Notes under the pieces: generated by a model | What the model saw: only the letters and a program-made list of their open reading frames with translations | Database searches by the model: none | What the model was told of the DNA's origin: nothing | Part shown: piece after piece, positions 35,309 through 47,379 of the stretch | How the letters are laid out: every line of letters begins with the position of its first letter | How positions within the stretch are numbered: position 1 is the stretch's first letter | Source of the DNA: Pyronema omphalodes | Taxonomy: Eukaryota > Ascomycota > Pezizomycetes > Pezizales > Pyronemataceae | Direction of reading: 5' to 3' | Assembly (NCBI GenBank): GCA_024516155.1 | Contig: JAJJXM010000112.1 | Span: forward strand, 20,993 to 84,992 | Length of the DNA: 64,000 bases | Program-made: the position numbers and the translations under genes

Positions 35309-35798
35309 CAAAGAGGTAGTAAACAGAAATATTACATATGCATCAATCTGGATGCAAAGCCAGAGTTGCCAAGCATCATCAGTATTGTAAAAATGGCAAG
35401 CTCCGTGGATATTGCGAAACGTCAGTGCATGAAATCAGCTGCAGGCCATTTTATAATTAAATTGTCATATGTGGTGACTGATAATTTGGTTTAGAATTTC
35501 GATTTTCTTAGCTTTTGGCCAACGTTCAGACAGAACAGGGAGCCACAGGTAAACCATATCCTCGGGGGTATGAAACAGGACGATGAGAGTAATCCGTTGG
35601 CGGATAAATGGTGGGGAATAAGTGTATAGCCTCGAAAGGCCTTTAATATTTTCCGATGCATGTGGACCAAAATTCTCTACAGAAACATCGCCAAGCCCGA
35701 CCGCATTCGGCATACATACCCGTCTCCAGACATCACCCTTGATCACAGCCTTGCTCAACTAAACATCTCACTCTCATTCCACCTATTCTCCACTACAA
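35309..35798. other. Promoter region of the 35.8-kb gene
   Basis: No gene recognised. The last 100 bp are C/T-rich (CTCTCATTCCACCTATTCTCC), as often seen in front of fungal start codons. Confidence 0.5.
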
Positions 35799-36795
35799 AT
35801 GGCGTACCGGAAGCCTACCCAAGATCTCGAAGCACAGCGCCTTATCCCAGCCAATGCTCAACAAAGACAACCATCCTACAATACGGCTCCTTCAAATTAT
35901 CCCCCACAGCACCCAGCCATTATCAATGTAAACCCCCATTCACCGCCGCAAATGACCTTTAAATACGATGTTAACATAAAACTACAGGCCTCAACACAAG
36001 GACCAAGACAGAATAGCTACCTAGTCCCCAATGGCGTGAGTTATTACCTTATCTAACACACATCATCCTGTATGCTTATAAAATGACCAGATGCCACAGA
36101 GACAACTCACTCCCTTACCTCCCATCTCAGGCCAAACTCCTGGAAACGTAAGTGTTCATTATCTTTCGAATTTCGGGCCGGAAAATACTGATGACAATCT
36201 TTACAGATTACGGGACAGGCAATAAGACAACCCCTGAACAGAGCCGGTAATATCACGGCAACACAGGGAAACAATGTTCCTCAGCATGTATCACAGCCAT
36301 CTGCTCGGCCAGTGTTACCAGCAGCTCCCGGTGGTTATCAATCTCAGCCACCACAGCCAAGATTATCTACAAACCAAGCCCCCGGCCTCGTCAACGTAAC
36401 CCCCCCCCCCCCCCCCGCATTTTGATATTTCAAGGTTAACGAAGTGATAGCCTAATACCACAGATTCACGACCAACAAAAGGAACCAACAAATTTATGCG
36501 AGTTCTTCTAACAATAATCTTGGTGCTAGTAGTTGCCGCACTATCTATTGTTGGAACTCAGTTATCAGAACAGCACCTTGGCCATGAGATGACACTGAAG
36601 ATTTGGACGATACCGGGATGGGCGGTAGTTTATTATATTGTCAGTTGGATACTTTTCAGGATTATCAGAGGAGGACAAAGCACTGAGCAGATCCTCGAGG
36701 CAAATGATGACAGGGTTCGTAAGTACTTTGTGTCTCAGATGACTAGGCTACCTTGCCCTTGTGATGGAACAAGTCACAGAAAAGGTCCTTGGTAG
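35799..36795 (+). CDS. Pro/Gln-rich protein with C-terminal two-helix membrane anchor
   Basis: Family not recognised. Exons 35799-36035, 36091-36147, 36207-36395 and 36451-36795 join in phase 0 into 275 residues. The first 160 residues are disordered and rich in Pro, Gln, Asn and Ser. Two hydrophobic segments follow: about 178-199 (LLTIILVLVVAALSIVG) and about 220-236 (IPGWAVVYYIVSWILF), then a short cytosolic or lumenal tail with CPCDG. Donors are GTGAGT, GTAAGT and GTAACC; the last intron contains a C-run and a GGTTAAC branch-like site. That intron has two possible acceptors 13 nt apart. GATAG (36450) gives the membrane form. CACAG (36463) gives a 176-residue form ending at 36511 without the helices. 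I prefer the first because it explains a 99-codon hydrophobic frame that would otherwise start inside exon 4. Confidence 0.6.
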
Positions 36796-37864
36796 ATATA
36801 AAAGGACTTATAACTTGTATGCGAAAGTGCAGAGCTGGTTACCGGATCGTCAACGTTGTAGGATGGAGGAATGGGATTGAGGTGCCATGAATGGTAAAAA
36901 GCGAGTGTATGAGTACTAGCTTATTGATACCAATTTAATTAGTACATCACAACTCTGTCGACGTGAAGAGACCGGGTTAGGTGCTGAGTCTAGAGTGATG
37001 ACAATGTGGAGGCAGCAAAAACCACTGGAATTTCACTCTTTGACGCGGCAATCATCTGTGATCACTGTACGAAGGACATACCACAACACATGATCAAACC
37101 GAGTTTCCTAGTCACAGTGAATTACTCGGATCACTCGAAGCTGCTAGGATGTGATCCGTGTTTCAGGAATACTTTACAGTACTTGATTTTGCGGAAGCAA
37201 CATTGAACAGCTAATACCATTGAGATTCATGATAGGTAATAAATGCATTCTCGCCATCACTACGAGTGCAGACAACTGTAAGCCACCCCAACCCCAAAAC
37301 AGTTCGTTGTCAAGACTGTCTATTGAACGTTTTTTCTTTGGGTTTTTTTTAGACAGTATTCGGAAGGCTGAATATCAATGCTAGCTTCGAAATACTGGCC
37401 CCGAGCACCGATTATTACAGAGAACATTCACTTCGAAAATCAACAGTCAGTTAACTGTGTTCATCATGTATATCCGTATACAGTCTTTCCTCTATTTATA
37501 CCTGATCACCCCAAAATAAAACGCCAGACAAAACCAAAAAACAAACGCAGACATAGAAGCATTCCTCCGCACTTGTAAATCTCCATGGTATATGCTCGTC
37601 TTCCTCCTTCATCTTGTTACAATCTTCGATATCCCAGTCCTTATCAAATTTTTCCCTTTCATGTAACAATCCAATCACCATCTCCGCTGCTGCATCCTAT
37701 GCCCTCAGTCCATAAAACCCGGTACCCCAATCCCTTTTATAAATAATTAAATCCTGAGGTACACCCCCTCCCGAAAGATAAGCCTTAATAATCTCCTTCC
37801 TTCCACTCTCACTGTCTATACCGGGGAATCATCGGAAGGTAAGCTATTGCGCTTCAGAGTTTCC
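36796..37864. other. Intergenic, doubtful short reading frames
   Basis: The only candidate is a 66-codon frame at 37006-37206 (plus) with paired cysteines (CDHC and CDPC), which could be an exon of an unrecognised gene. I see no splice-supported extension and do not call it. Confidence 0.45.
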
Positions 37865-37867
37865 TTA

Positions 37868-39587
37868 CCCTATGGTTCATGAAATGGTTATAAAATTGGT
37901 GCATAAATCATGTATAAATCTCGAAATTTCCCCACCAAATCATAATCTAGGTTTATTACCTGTTTACAATCTTATTGGGTATTTCTTACAACCTATTTAA
38001 TCCTCGTTTACATTTTATTTACAACCCCACTTACAATTTGTTTATTTATTATTTACAACCCCACTTACAATTTGTTTATTTATTATTTACAACCCCACTT
38101 ACAATTTGTTTATGTATTATTTACAACCCCACTTACAATTTGTTTATTTATTATTTACAACCCCACTTAAACGTCATTTACAATTTGTTTATTTATTATT
38201 TACAACTGCCATTCACAAGTCATTTACAATTTGTTTTTTCATTGTTTACAATTTCTATTTACAGGTCATTTACAATTTGTTTTGTCATTGTTTACAATTT
38301 CTTTTGTTGTCGTCTACAATCTCTTCTTCCATTGTTCACGTGACTATTTACTCCACACCTTGCATTCTGTAATACCCCCATACACTGCAAAATAATCTAG
38401 CAAGTTTATTGAGTGGTGTTAATGTCTATACTCCAAGATAAACTGGCAAAATAACTGTAGTTTGATTTACAGACGAAGATCATTGATAATAAGGAATTTC
38501 ATCAATTTCTGTGAGGTAAGTCGAACAGGAATGAGAACTCACTAAGCCAGCAGGATCCGAAGCCTTTTGGAATAGCCTATATCGATCAGCATTGTTCTGT
38601 TCTCTCAGTTAATATTTCGCCTTACAAATTTCATTGATCAGTCTTTCACAGAATCTGCAATGGTTGTGTATTTTCAATAGATGGCGGGTTCGCATCTGCA
38701 AACTCAGGATGGGAATTCGTCAGGAATTGAGCGAATGCTGAAGATATAGGGAGCCTGTTGAGAATCTGAAAGCCTGTCTTCAGCGAAAAATCTGGACTAG
38801 GCTGGACATTTTCAAGGTCCAAAAGGCGCTAAAATGCAAGCTAGTATACCATGGTGTCCCCCCACTCCGTCTTCCTGGACTCCACCGGAATGGAATTCCC
38901 GGTTCTCCTTCCTTGCCAACCTCAGCTCTTCCATACAAGCTAATCTCCATTGATTCCAGTCCTACACTGCTCCCCTGCGCTCACCTACCCAGGGAGATAA
39001 CTAGCTGTTGCGATCACATTCCCTATACTCTTACCCTGCATAGCTGATAATGCTGTATGTCGACGAAATCGAAGGGGAAATGCCGGAGGAAGTAAAAGTT
39101 GTCTATGAGGTGGTTCTGAATGACTCACGGAAAAAAATCGATATACTTCTATACAAGAATTTGTGGGATTTTTTGTTTGCAATGAGCACCGATATTTGTT
39201 AAGAAATACAGGTGCGGCTTGGTGAGCAGGCAAATGATTATCATGAGGATTTGTTTTATTTCATGTCATGTTTGAATTGCAAAATTAATATGATAACCCA
39301 TGGCCATTTTTTTTTTCTTTTTGTCTCAGGGCGACATTCCGTCCATTTGATGGAATGCAATGTAGAATTCACCGAAGCCTCCTTGTATGGTCGGTTTAAA
39401 TTAACATCATTTACAATTGATGGGACCATTTGCCGAATGCCGAGAGTTTTTATGCAACAGGCCGTTATATCTTCTGGCTTTATAACTGTGATGGATTAAA
39501 CCTTGAATAACCTACCCGGTGCATAAAGATTTTGGTGGGGCATGGTTATAACATATGCAATTTGTATGGCAGACATGTACCATAGGG
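37868..39587. mobile_element. TIR element of the CCCTATGG family, 1720 bp
   Basis: Begins CCCTATGGTTCATGAAATGG and ends CATGTACCATAGGG, with a TTA duplication at 37865-37867 and 39588-39590. Both ends match the element in RING gene B: the first 25 bp, and the last 65 bp including GGTGGGG and TATAACATAT. The interior differs from that copy and carries 34-bp tandem repeats near its left end. No transposase was recognised. Confidence 0.85.
38016..38300. repeat. 34-bp minisatellite inside the TIR element
   Basis: ACAACCCCACTTACAATTTG recurs every 34 bp from 38021, about four good copies, followed by degenerating units with CATTTACAATTTGTT. Located 150-430 bp inside the left terminus. Confidence 0.9.
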
Positions 39588-39590
39588 TTA

Positions 39591-41644
39591 TTAAGACTAG
39601 CTTTTCTACTGCGCTGCTCGGCTGCTTATCGTGATTGCGCTGTAGCCTGTAGATCCGGTATGAGGGATGAGCGCGGTGTATAGATTACATAGCTGGCTCC
39701 TTTCTCATCACTATCGATATAGCGTGAAACATTCAGCATTTAATAGGAATGTACCAGTTCTGTTGTTGTGAATGGAAACACTGAGTTTCTCTATTTTCAT
39801 AGTTGCTATTTCCATATGACTTCAATATTTCTCAGAAAATTAATTGCTATGTATTATCACTAAACCGCGAGCTTCAAGATGGAGCGACAGTGTCTCTAGT
39901 CCATACTACACAGGGCTCGTATCGGAGCTCGCGTCGAGCTAAGCTTTCGTGTCGCGTCATGTCACGTCGCGGACACTTCTCCCCGAAAAGACGCTAACTA
40001 ACTACCCTATCGGGTATCTTCCTGCCTTCCACAAATCGACGCGACGCGCGCATCCGGTTATCAGGTACATAGCCCTAATAGCCATAACTTATTCAACGTC
40101 AACGGGTATCTAGGAACGCGCGGGCTCTGAGCCGGATCGACTTTGCGCCCTGTTTGGCAGTATATGGGAGCACAGTCGATAGACGAAAATGCGCGGGAAT
40201 CTCGGGTTGATGGTAAACATATGCATCAATGGAAAGGACGAAATCAGCGACGGAATGCAGTTAATGGATATCGCCATGAGCTTCATGATGCTACAGTTCG
40301 GTCTCTCCGTCCCCGGGGCCAGGGATATTTGTTCCCCGTTATCTTTTGCTTCAGATATGGCTGATAAAGGGAAATCACAACAAAGGATTGATAAATTTTT
40401 GTTGGGAGGAAAGCAGGGTTATTTCATGATGCCTCGTATATATATTTCAGATGATTCTAACGGTTACACTTCAGCTCTAAAATAGACTTACACTGTTTAT
40501 TCATCCCTGATGTGGGTTAAGTTTACTATGTATGTCAATTATTTGCCTTCCAATTATTTCTTTTTTCCACATCCGTTTTTTCTTCAAAATCACCATCGAT
40601 GACTTCGTAATTTTATAATCACAGCCCGATGGTCGTATACGGCTTGCTAGATATAGCCTCCTTTGTAATTTTAGTCCTACATATTACCTACAAATGAGTT
40701 GTCGTGGTGTATGAATAACGAATTGTGGATGGAAAGTTGCAAGAGACTTTTCTGTAGCGTCCGCATCGTATTAGGGGCCTGGATACCGAAGCCTGCCTAT
40801 AAAAGATTACGTAACGTTGTTATGTTACCTGGATATGTTTGTTCAAGCATGATCTTACTGGCTTCCACAACCCTTTTCACAAACATTTCTCCTCAATCCC
40901 CATACTACCCCACATCCCCCCCTTCAATATCATTTAATCTCAGAGTACCCCATCCACGCCAAGGTATATTGCACATGGAGTAGCATACGTATCATTGGGA
41001 TTTAGATAGTATTGTAACTCGGTATTCAGTACTCTCTTGCCTAACTGAGCGCTCTATCCACATTCTGCAGACACCACTTTCTCGAGGTGAAATGCACTCT
41101 ACGATCCATTACGATACGGCAGCAGAAAGTCCTCCATTTTGTAGACCTGTGGATGGATTCGGCGGTTTCGGGTTAAAGGGCGGTGGATAAGTCAACATCA
41201 GCAGGAAAGTGACAAAGTTGAATAGTGTTGGTAGATAATGTTTTGAAGATTTTCAGAAAAATCATGAAACAAATACGTTTGAAGGAACTAATCCTGCCGC
41301 TCACCACACACGTAACCTAGATAAAAAAGCAATACTGATTACAATTCTCGCACATTTTCCACAAGCCGTACCAAAGTCTCGCCTCCTACAAAGCCCAAGA
41401 TATCTACTATTTCTGATATAGTCCAAGAAATGCATCCTCAAATTCATAATTCATTACATGTGAAATTAGATTTTGAAGTCCATCCAACACAACTGTTCAT
41501 GCACAACACACTCCAGATTGGCCAGCAAGTACGGTACTTTTTCTCACGCTCTTAACAACGTTATCCAAGCCTACTAACACCCTAAAAGAGTGACGTTAGA
41601 ATATCGTCAAGGAACAGTACTCGAAGGAAGAAGCATAACTTACA
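39591..41644. other. Intergenic, 3' flank of NLR1
   Basis: No gene recognised. The last 350 bp (from about 41300, GCTCACCACACACGTA) match the 3' flank of NLR2 at about 46985-47190, so the tandem duplication includes this flank. Confidence 0.55.
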
Positions 41645-44600
41645 TCAAACAGCTCCATGAGCTCTTAAAAGTTCCTCCGCCTCATGAAGTCCATATTCAA
41701 CGGCCGTTGATAGCGCGGTTGAGCCGTCATTCGCCTTCGAGTTGATGTTCACGCCTGGTCGGGATAGAAATGCCTTCAGTATATTGAGATTATGGTAGTT
41801 CTTTGATTCGTTGTCATGAGGGTCGCAAAACGACCACATCAGAGGAGTTCGACCATGTCTTTCGTCTGTGGCATTGATATTGGCAGAGGCTTTTAACAAG
41901 ATATTGACTGATTCTATTCTGTGGTATTGAGCGGCGAGAGACAGTGGTGTTCTTCCGTAATTATCCCTCGTATCCACTGTAGCCCCATGCTGTAAAAAAA
42001 GCTTTAAAACCTCCGAATGACCTTTCAAGGCTGGCAATGACAACGGCGCGTCTCCCCAAGCATTGGCATTATTCACATCAACACTATCTTGCTCCAAAAG
42101 CAACCTCACTACCTCCGTATGACCTTCGCCAGCTGCTAATGACAACGGCATGTCTAGACAATGGTTGGTTGTGTTCACGTCAATACGACCTTCCTCCAAG
42201 AGTAACTTGACTACGCTCGTATGTCCTGCGTGTGCTGCTAATGACAGTGGTGTGCGGTCATAGTCATCGACCTTGTCCACCTCAATACCATCTTGCTCCA
42301 AAAGCAGCTTCACTACATCCGAATGACCCCCCCAAGCTGCCCAAAACAACGCCGTGAAAGACTCTGCATCGTAAGAATTGACGTTGGCATTGTATGGAGG
42401 ACTTAATATACTGTCAACAAGCGTTAGATGGCCAGCAGTGGTAGCGAGCGTTAAGACGCAGTTTCCCCAAGTATCTTTTGCATTTATATCTCCTTTGGTA
42501 CAGTCGAACACACGTCGGAAGAGCGCCGGAGATCCAGCAGTAGCGGCAATGTGAAGAGGGAAGCATTCTGTAGTCCATTCAGAATTATCACAGAGAACAT
42601 CTTGGAGGTATCTCTCAGCCCTATCGAGAAAGCAGATAGGTTCTCTTAAACGGCATGTTGATAGTATCTGCAACGCCCGCTGTGATATGTATTTTTCCGT
42701 AACCATAATGACGGCGGTATCTTCAACTGCGGGGCACCGTATTTTTGAGCTGCGTAAATGATAATCCCATCTAGTTGCAGCGTATCCAAGTAAGGGATAG
42801 CGATCGAGAATCTTTTCTTGGAGGGTTTCTATTTCTTGATTGAAGTGACCAAATGACATGTACGTCATGCATATTGACGCAATGTCCATGTGGCCCTCCT
42901 TGAACAAAACGCCTTGGTCGTACTGCTCTTGAAAGTAGTCCTGGAGGGACTTGTGAACCAGCCGCACAGTTGAGGTGGACTCATCAACTATCACTAGCCC
43001 AAGGCAGGCGTTAAGTATAAACTGCGGCTCCAGAAGATTGTCTTCATGAAGTTTGGTATCACCAGACTCGACCGCGAGGGCATGACGTAGCTCTTCGGGC
43101 GAGAGTGGTCTCGCTGCAAGGAATATCCACTGCAAGGATTGTAAGGCAACCCTCGCCGTAGACTGCTTCTGAGCCCTAATTCTGTCAAGAGTGAACTCGA
43201 AAACATCATAGAGGTCCTTGGGCATATTCTGGAGTGCTTCGCGTCGCTTTCGAATTGTTGGTTGATCAAGGACAGCGTCTATCTGTAGTATAGGTGATAA
43301 AAATCTGTGATTATATTAGTTTACAAATTCATGAATACAACTTTCTCCAGAAATGACTACCAACATTCCTCGAGAGGCAGACGCAATCTCTTCGACAATG
43401 TGTTTTTTGAAAGCATCGTCCATCCCCACCATTTTGTCATGGTCTATCTTATGAGCGACATATGCCGCAATATCTTCGGCAATTGACTTGAGTTTGAACG
43501 ACAAATTAATCCGTGAGTTCACTGGATGGTGTGATTTAACATATTTCTGCATAGACGGCCGGCCAGTGAAGAACAACTGGATTCGTGGAGCATTATTCCT
43601 ATCGGAGAAAGCTGATAGTTCTGTAAGATATTTAATAAGACATTTTCTGTCCTCCTCTTTGCATTCGTCCAGTGCATCGATGCAAATATATGTTTTTTCG
43701 AAGCCGCGGAGAAGTTGTGATAAAGCGTACATCGCATCGTATACCTCAAGTGAGCCGCGAAATCTCTTTTTCCTAAGCAAACTCTGAATGATTTCCGTAC
43801 AACCTTCCTTTGATTCGGTTATCGCCTGCTTAAGGAGTCCACCAAGTACATGAACAACGGTTTGCTCCTTCTGGTCCATGTGGTCACAGTACATAAAGGC
43901 AATACATGTGTTCTCGCTGGTAGATCTGGATGAGAGATGATCTATCACATGGGAGCTATCGTTGCATAGGTCTGTTAGTATCCATTGTAATGAATTTGCT
44001 TTATTTCGCGTTAACATACCTGATAAAGGTTTTACCTGCGCCCGGGTCTCCGTAGCACCCGAATATGTTGACGCCATGAGAATCGTCGCGCCATTTCCGG
44101 AATATGTCGCTATTCAAGAACCATTCTCCAGTATTTGAAACCCGTTTTGATTGTACCTGTCGATGCCTTGTCAGGGGATCTAAAGGTGATAACCACCGTA
44201 GCAATGACTTCATGTCGGGATCTGTGATGTCCGTTAGCTTAAACTATCTGATGTGCAAAACTCGTAGGCGAAATAACCCTCTGCTATACCGTCTGTAATC
44301 GGTGTCTCAGTCGAAACATTCTGGCGTTTTTCGCGGCTAAGCTCTAGCATTTTAGTTACGTCTTCCCGGATGTCCACTCTCTTCTTTGAGGCCGCCAATA
44401 GCGCTTCTATTCCTGGTAGTTGCAGTGATCTGTAATCATCAAGCGCTTGCTCAACCTGATTTTGCCTGGCCTTGAGCTTCTCCATCATTCCGTCGGGTGT
44501 TTCCGCAAGTAGTTTACTAGAACGATGTGAGTAAGTAGTCTTTCTATGGATAAGGTAGAGCAAAGAACTGAAGTATGGAGGCATAAAGATGGTGGGATTG

Positions 44601-45095
44601 TGGCAGCGTAATCTTTCAGCAGTGATTAGGTTTTACTGACGGCCTTGGAAATTCATTAGAGTAATCTTACCAGTTTGACATATTCGAAGCAAACTGAAAG
44701 ATCCGCGTGAAACGCTGAAAGGATAAAATCGTGCTGCCGTAATCTTCCTTGCAAATAGGCCATTCCAACGGTTCCATAAACTGCGCACTCTGACATTTTT
44801 CGCAACGCAATTCAATCTTCTTGACCTGCTTGTAGAGTTTTGTTATCTGATCTTTGTAATCTGCGATAGCCGCGACCAATACCGATGTTTCTGCGAAGCT
44901 CTCATTATAATCCTCTTCAATGAATCGCACGAACTGTTTTAGGGCGTGGTATAGCGCCGTGACCTCAGCTAAAATATTACGAACATCTTCCGGGGCGGAC
45001 TGGACAGCGTCGACGTAGGCCTCTAGGATTTTCGATGTCTCCAAGGCAAGGCCTAGAAATCCTGTGACTCCAGTGGCGATGGTAAAGCCGTCCAT
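41645..45095 (-). CDS. NACHT-ankyrin STAND protein (NLR-like), paralogue 1, one frameshift
   Basis: Probable cytosolic signal-transduction NTPase of the fungal NLR-like class, involved by analogy in non-self recognition. Exons (minus) 45095-44671, 44516-44020, 43955-43365 and 43304-41645; junctions are shared with paralogue 2. N-terminal fungal STAND domain (MDGFTIATGVTGFLGLALE), then a coiled region. NACHT with P-loop GCYGDPGAGKT (about residue 300) and Walker B-like CIDALDEC. A winged-helix region (ILQIDAVLDQPTIRKRR to LVHKSLQDYFQEQ). About eight ankyrin repeats (TPLSLAA-GH units) reach the C-terminus AHGAV. A single-base deletion near 44244-44250 interrupts the frame between the coil and the P-loop; restoring it gives 1058 codons including the stop. 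Hence either a fresh pseudogene or a base error. Confidence 0.85.
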
Positions 45096-45510
45096 GGCTT
45101 ATGTCGTTGCCGATAAGGGGCAGTGAATTTCGTAGCTTTCAGTCCGTCGTCAAAGGATTCGATTATGAAGCGGAGAAATCTGCGGTGGAGCTCGAGCTGA
45201 AGGTTGTTGTTGATGCGGTGTTTGTTATGCGAGGTGCTTCGTATCCCCGCATTTTTAAAGGGCGCCTAGCTATCATGCACGTGCAGGGTTACGCACTTGC
45301 TAAGCAATACTTAACCACGCCAGGGTTTGTCTTGGCAACAGTCATCCCCTTCACCACCGAAAACTTTACAAGTCGAACCCCAAAACAGGATATCTATGAC
45401 CCCAGAGGAGAAAGCTGCTTCACAAGATCTTATCTCTTTTGCTAATTCCGTGATAATCTGGCAGTGTAGAATACTCTAGGGACTATCTAATTTCGGTGTT
45501 CGCCAGTCGA
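45096..45510. other. 5' flank of NLR1
   Basis: Presumed promoter and 5' leader. About 200 bp match the region upstream of NLR2 (57890-58060), both with GCGGTGTT and CCCCGCAT motifs. Confidence 0.6.
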
Positions 45511-45511
45511 T

Positions 45512-45880
45512 AAGGGATGCACACGAGACGAGACGAGACAAGACCGCCATTGGGCTCGAGACGTATTTCAGTCTCGTAAGTCTCGAGACTTTAGGCCAGA
45601 AAAAATATTTCATAAAACTACAAGTGAAGCAACAATTCTGCAGTATATTATCTGCTCCAATACTCATGCCCTTCATCCGCAAATACCTCCTAATCCTCAG
45701 ACTACAATAGTTCATTCTAGCTCTTGATGAGTAACACGTACTGCCGAAGAAGGTCGAGCTTATCTCGAGCTTTTGAAAAACAAGTCTCCAGACGTCTCGT
45801 CTCGTGGAAATCTAGTCTAGTCGGCCTTGAGACTGAATCTCGAACTCTTGTTCGAGCTGCTCGTCTCGTGTGCATCCCTA
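45512..45880. mobile_element. MITE with GGGATGCACACG termini, about 370 bp
   Basis: GGGATGCACACGAGACGAG at 45514 is answered by its exact inverted complement ending at 45879. Flanks CAGTCGAT and TCGTCGAT agree at 6 of 8 positions, compatible with an old 8-bp hAT duplication. The interior carries GTCTCGAGACT and CGAGACG motifs in both orientations. No transposase. Confidence 0.75.
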
Positions 45881-47379
45881 TCGTCGATACTACTTTGCGG
45901 CGATATGTGCTGGCATGGGTACCTACTTTCCATGCAATATTGGAAACGATGCACCATCTAATACAAGAACCTGCTATCAAAATACTGCTTTATTCAAATA
46001 ACAATACCTGTAACGAGGCAAAATAACAGTAGCAAAAGAAAGCTATCCGAGTTTTTTTCCATTCAAAGACCGAGAAAAACTATCGAAATATAGGGCTGGG
46101 TGTTAAGCCGTTGCATCACTTTCGTAGAAGTATTTTCAGATTGATAACGGATATCACGATGACAATATTACCTTATGCTCACACGCCTGACGGTGGAACA
46201 GGAGAGGTATCGCATTATTTCTGGGCAGTTTAACTTTCATAATATCAAATTATCAATTACTATGCATAGCGTGGACATGTTCGGTTGTTGTGCACAACCT
46301 TTTTCCAATTTTAAACCCGATTCCGGATAAACTACATTAATTACATCTTCATCAGAGCTATACTCATCGAGATCTACTTCTGTTCGTAGTACCCCCCGTT
46401 GGTGATTATGAAAGCGGTAATGAAAGCCAGAGAACCAATGCTACATGTAACTCCCGCCATAACTTTGCGATTACCGACGAGTATGACGGATGAATAAGTA
46501 AAGTAATGACCACACCAGTACCACAGTAACATGCAAGGTGAACATCTTTGGCTTTCTGAGCCGACATATTCATGAAGGCCTTCTAGCTGAACAGAAATCA
46601 TCTACCATCACTCGAAGGGTGGTGATCGGGAATATGCTCGCGATTTTTCCAAGAGATTACCAGGATGCTACATACCTCGAATACGTGTCCAATGCCACAT
46701 GCTGGATAGTCGTATAACTCTCAATAATTGGGCGAGGTCGCCGACTTGGAAATTGTAATATAAACCGCCACCGTAGTGTACATTGTGTAGTGCCGCGCGC
46801 TTGAACTACTGCGCTACATAGCGCTAGTCCGGCGGTAAAGTTAGGAACGAACGAGGTACCAAGGGGGGGGAACCTCCGATCACCGAGGATTGCAATTTCA
46901 AGACTATTTTTGAACTCTATGCAGACTTTGCTATGTAGTATACGCCAATCTTCGAGTCTCACCACCGCGAAATTTATCCTGGCGCTCACCACACACGTAG
47001 CCCGGATTCAAAATTAACAATGACTACAGTTCCCGCCCGTTTTGCCGCAGGCCGTATCATTACCCACCCCTTACAAACTCCACGACATCTATTACTACTG
47101 ATATAATTCTCGAGATGCATGCCGAAATAAACTACATGTGATATGAGATTTCGAAGTCCGTCATAGCGCACTCTCCGTACATATCAAACCTTGCGTCCTA
47201 ATCCTCCATACCCCCCCTCCCCCCCTCCCCTCACGTCACATAACTCAATTTGATTTAAAAGCACTGTACTTCATGTCACATCTTGAAAAATATCTTTAAA
47301 GCCGCCTGATCATCTAGAGAGAATAATGTTACAATCTTCGTAATAAAGGCTGATGAGGTAGGGAAAATAATATCTTACA
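45881..47379. other. Spacer between the NLR paralogues
   Basis: No gene recognised. The segment from about 46985 to 47190 is homologous to the 3' flank of NLR1. C-rich tract near 47207-47230. Confidence 0.55.
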
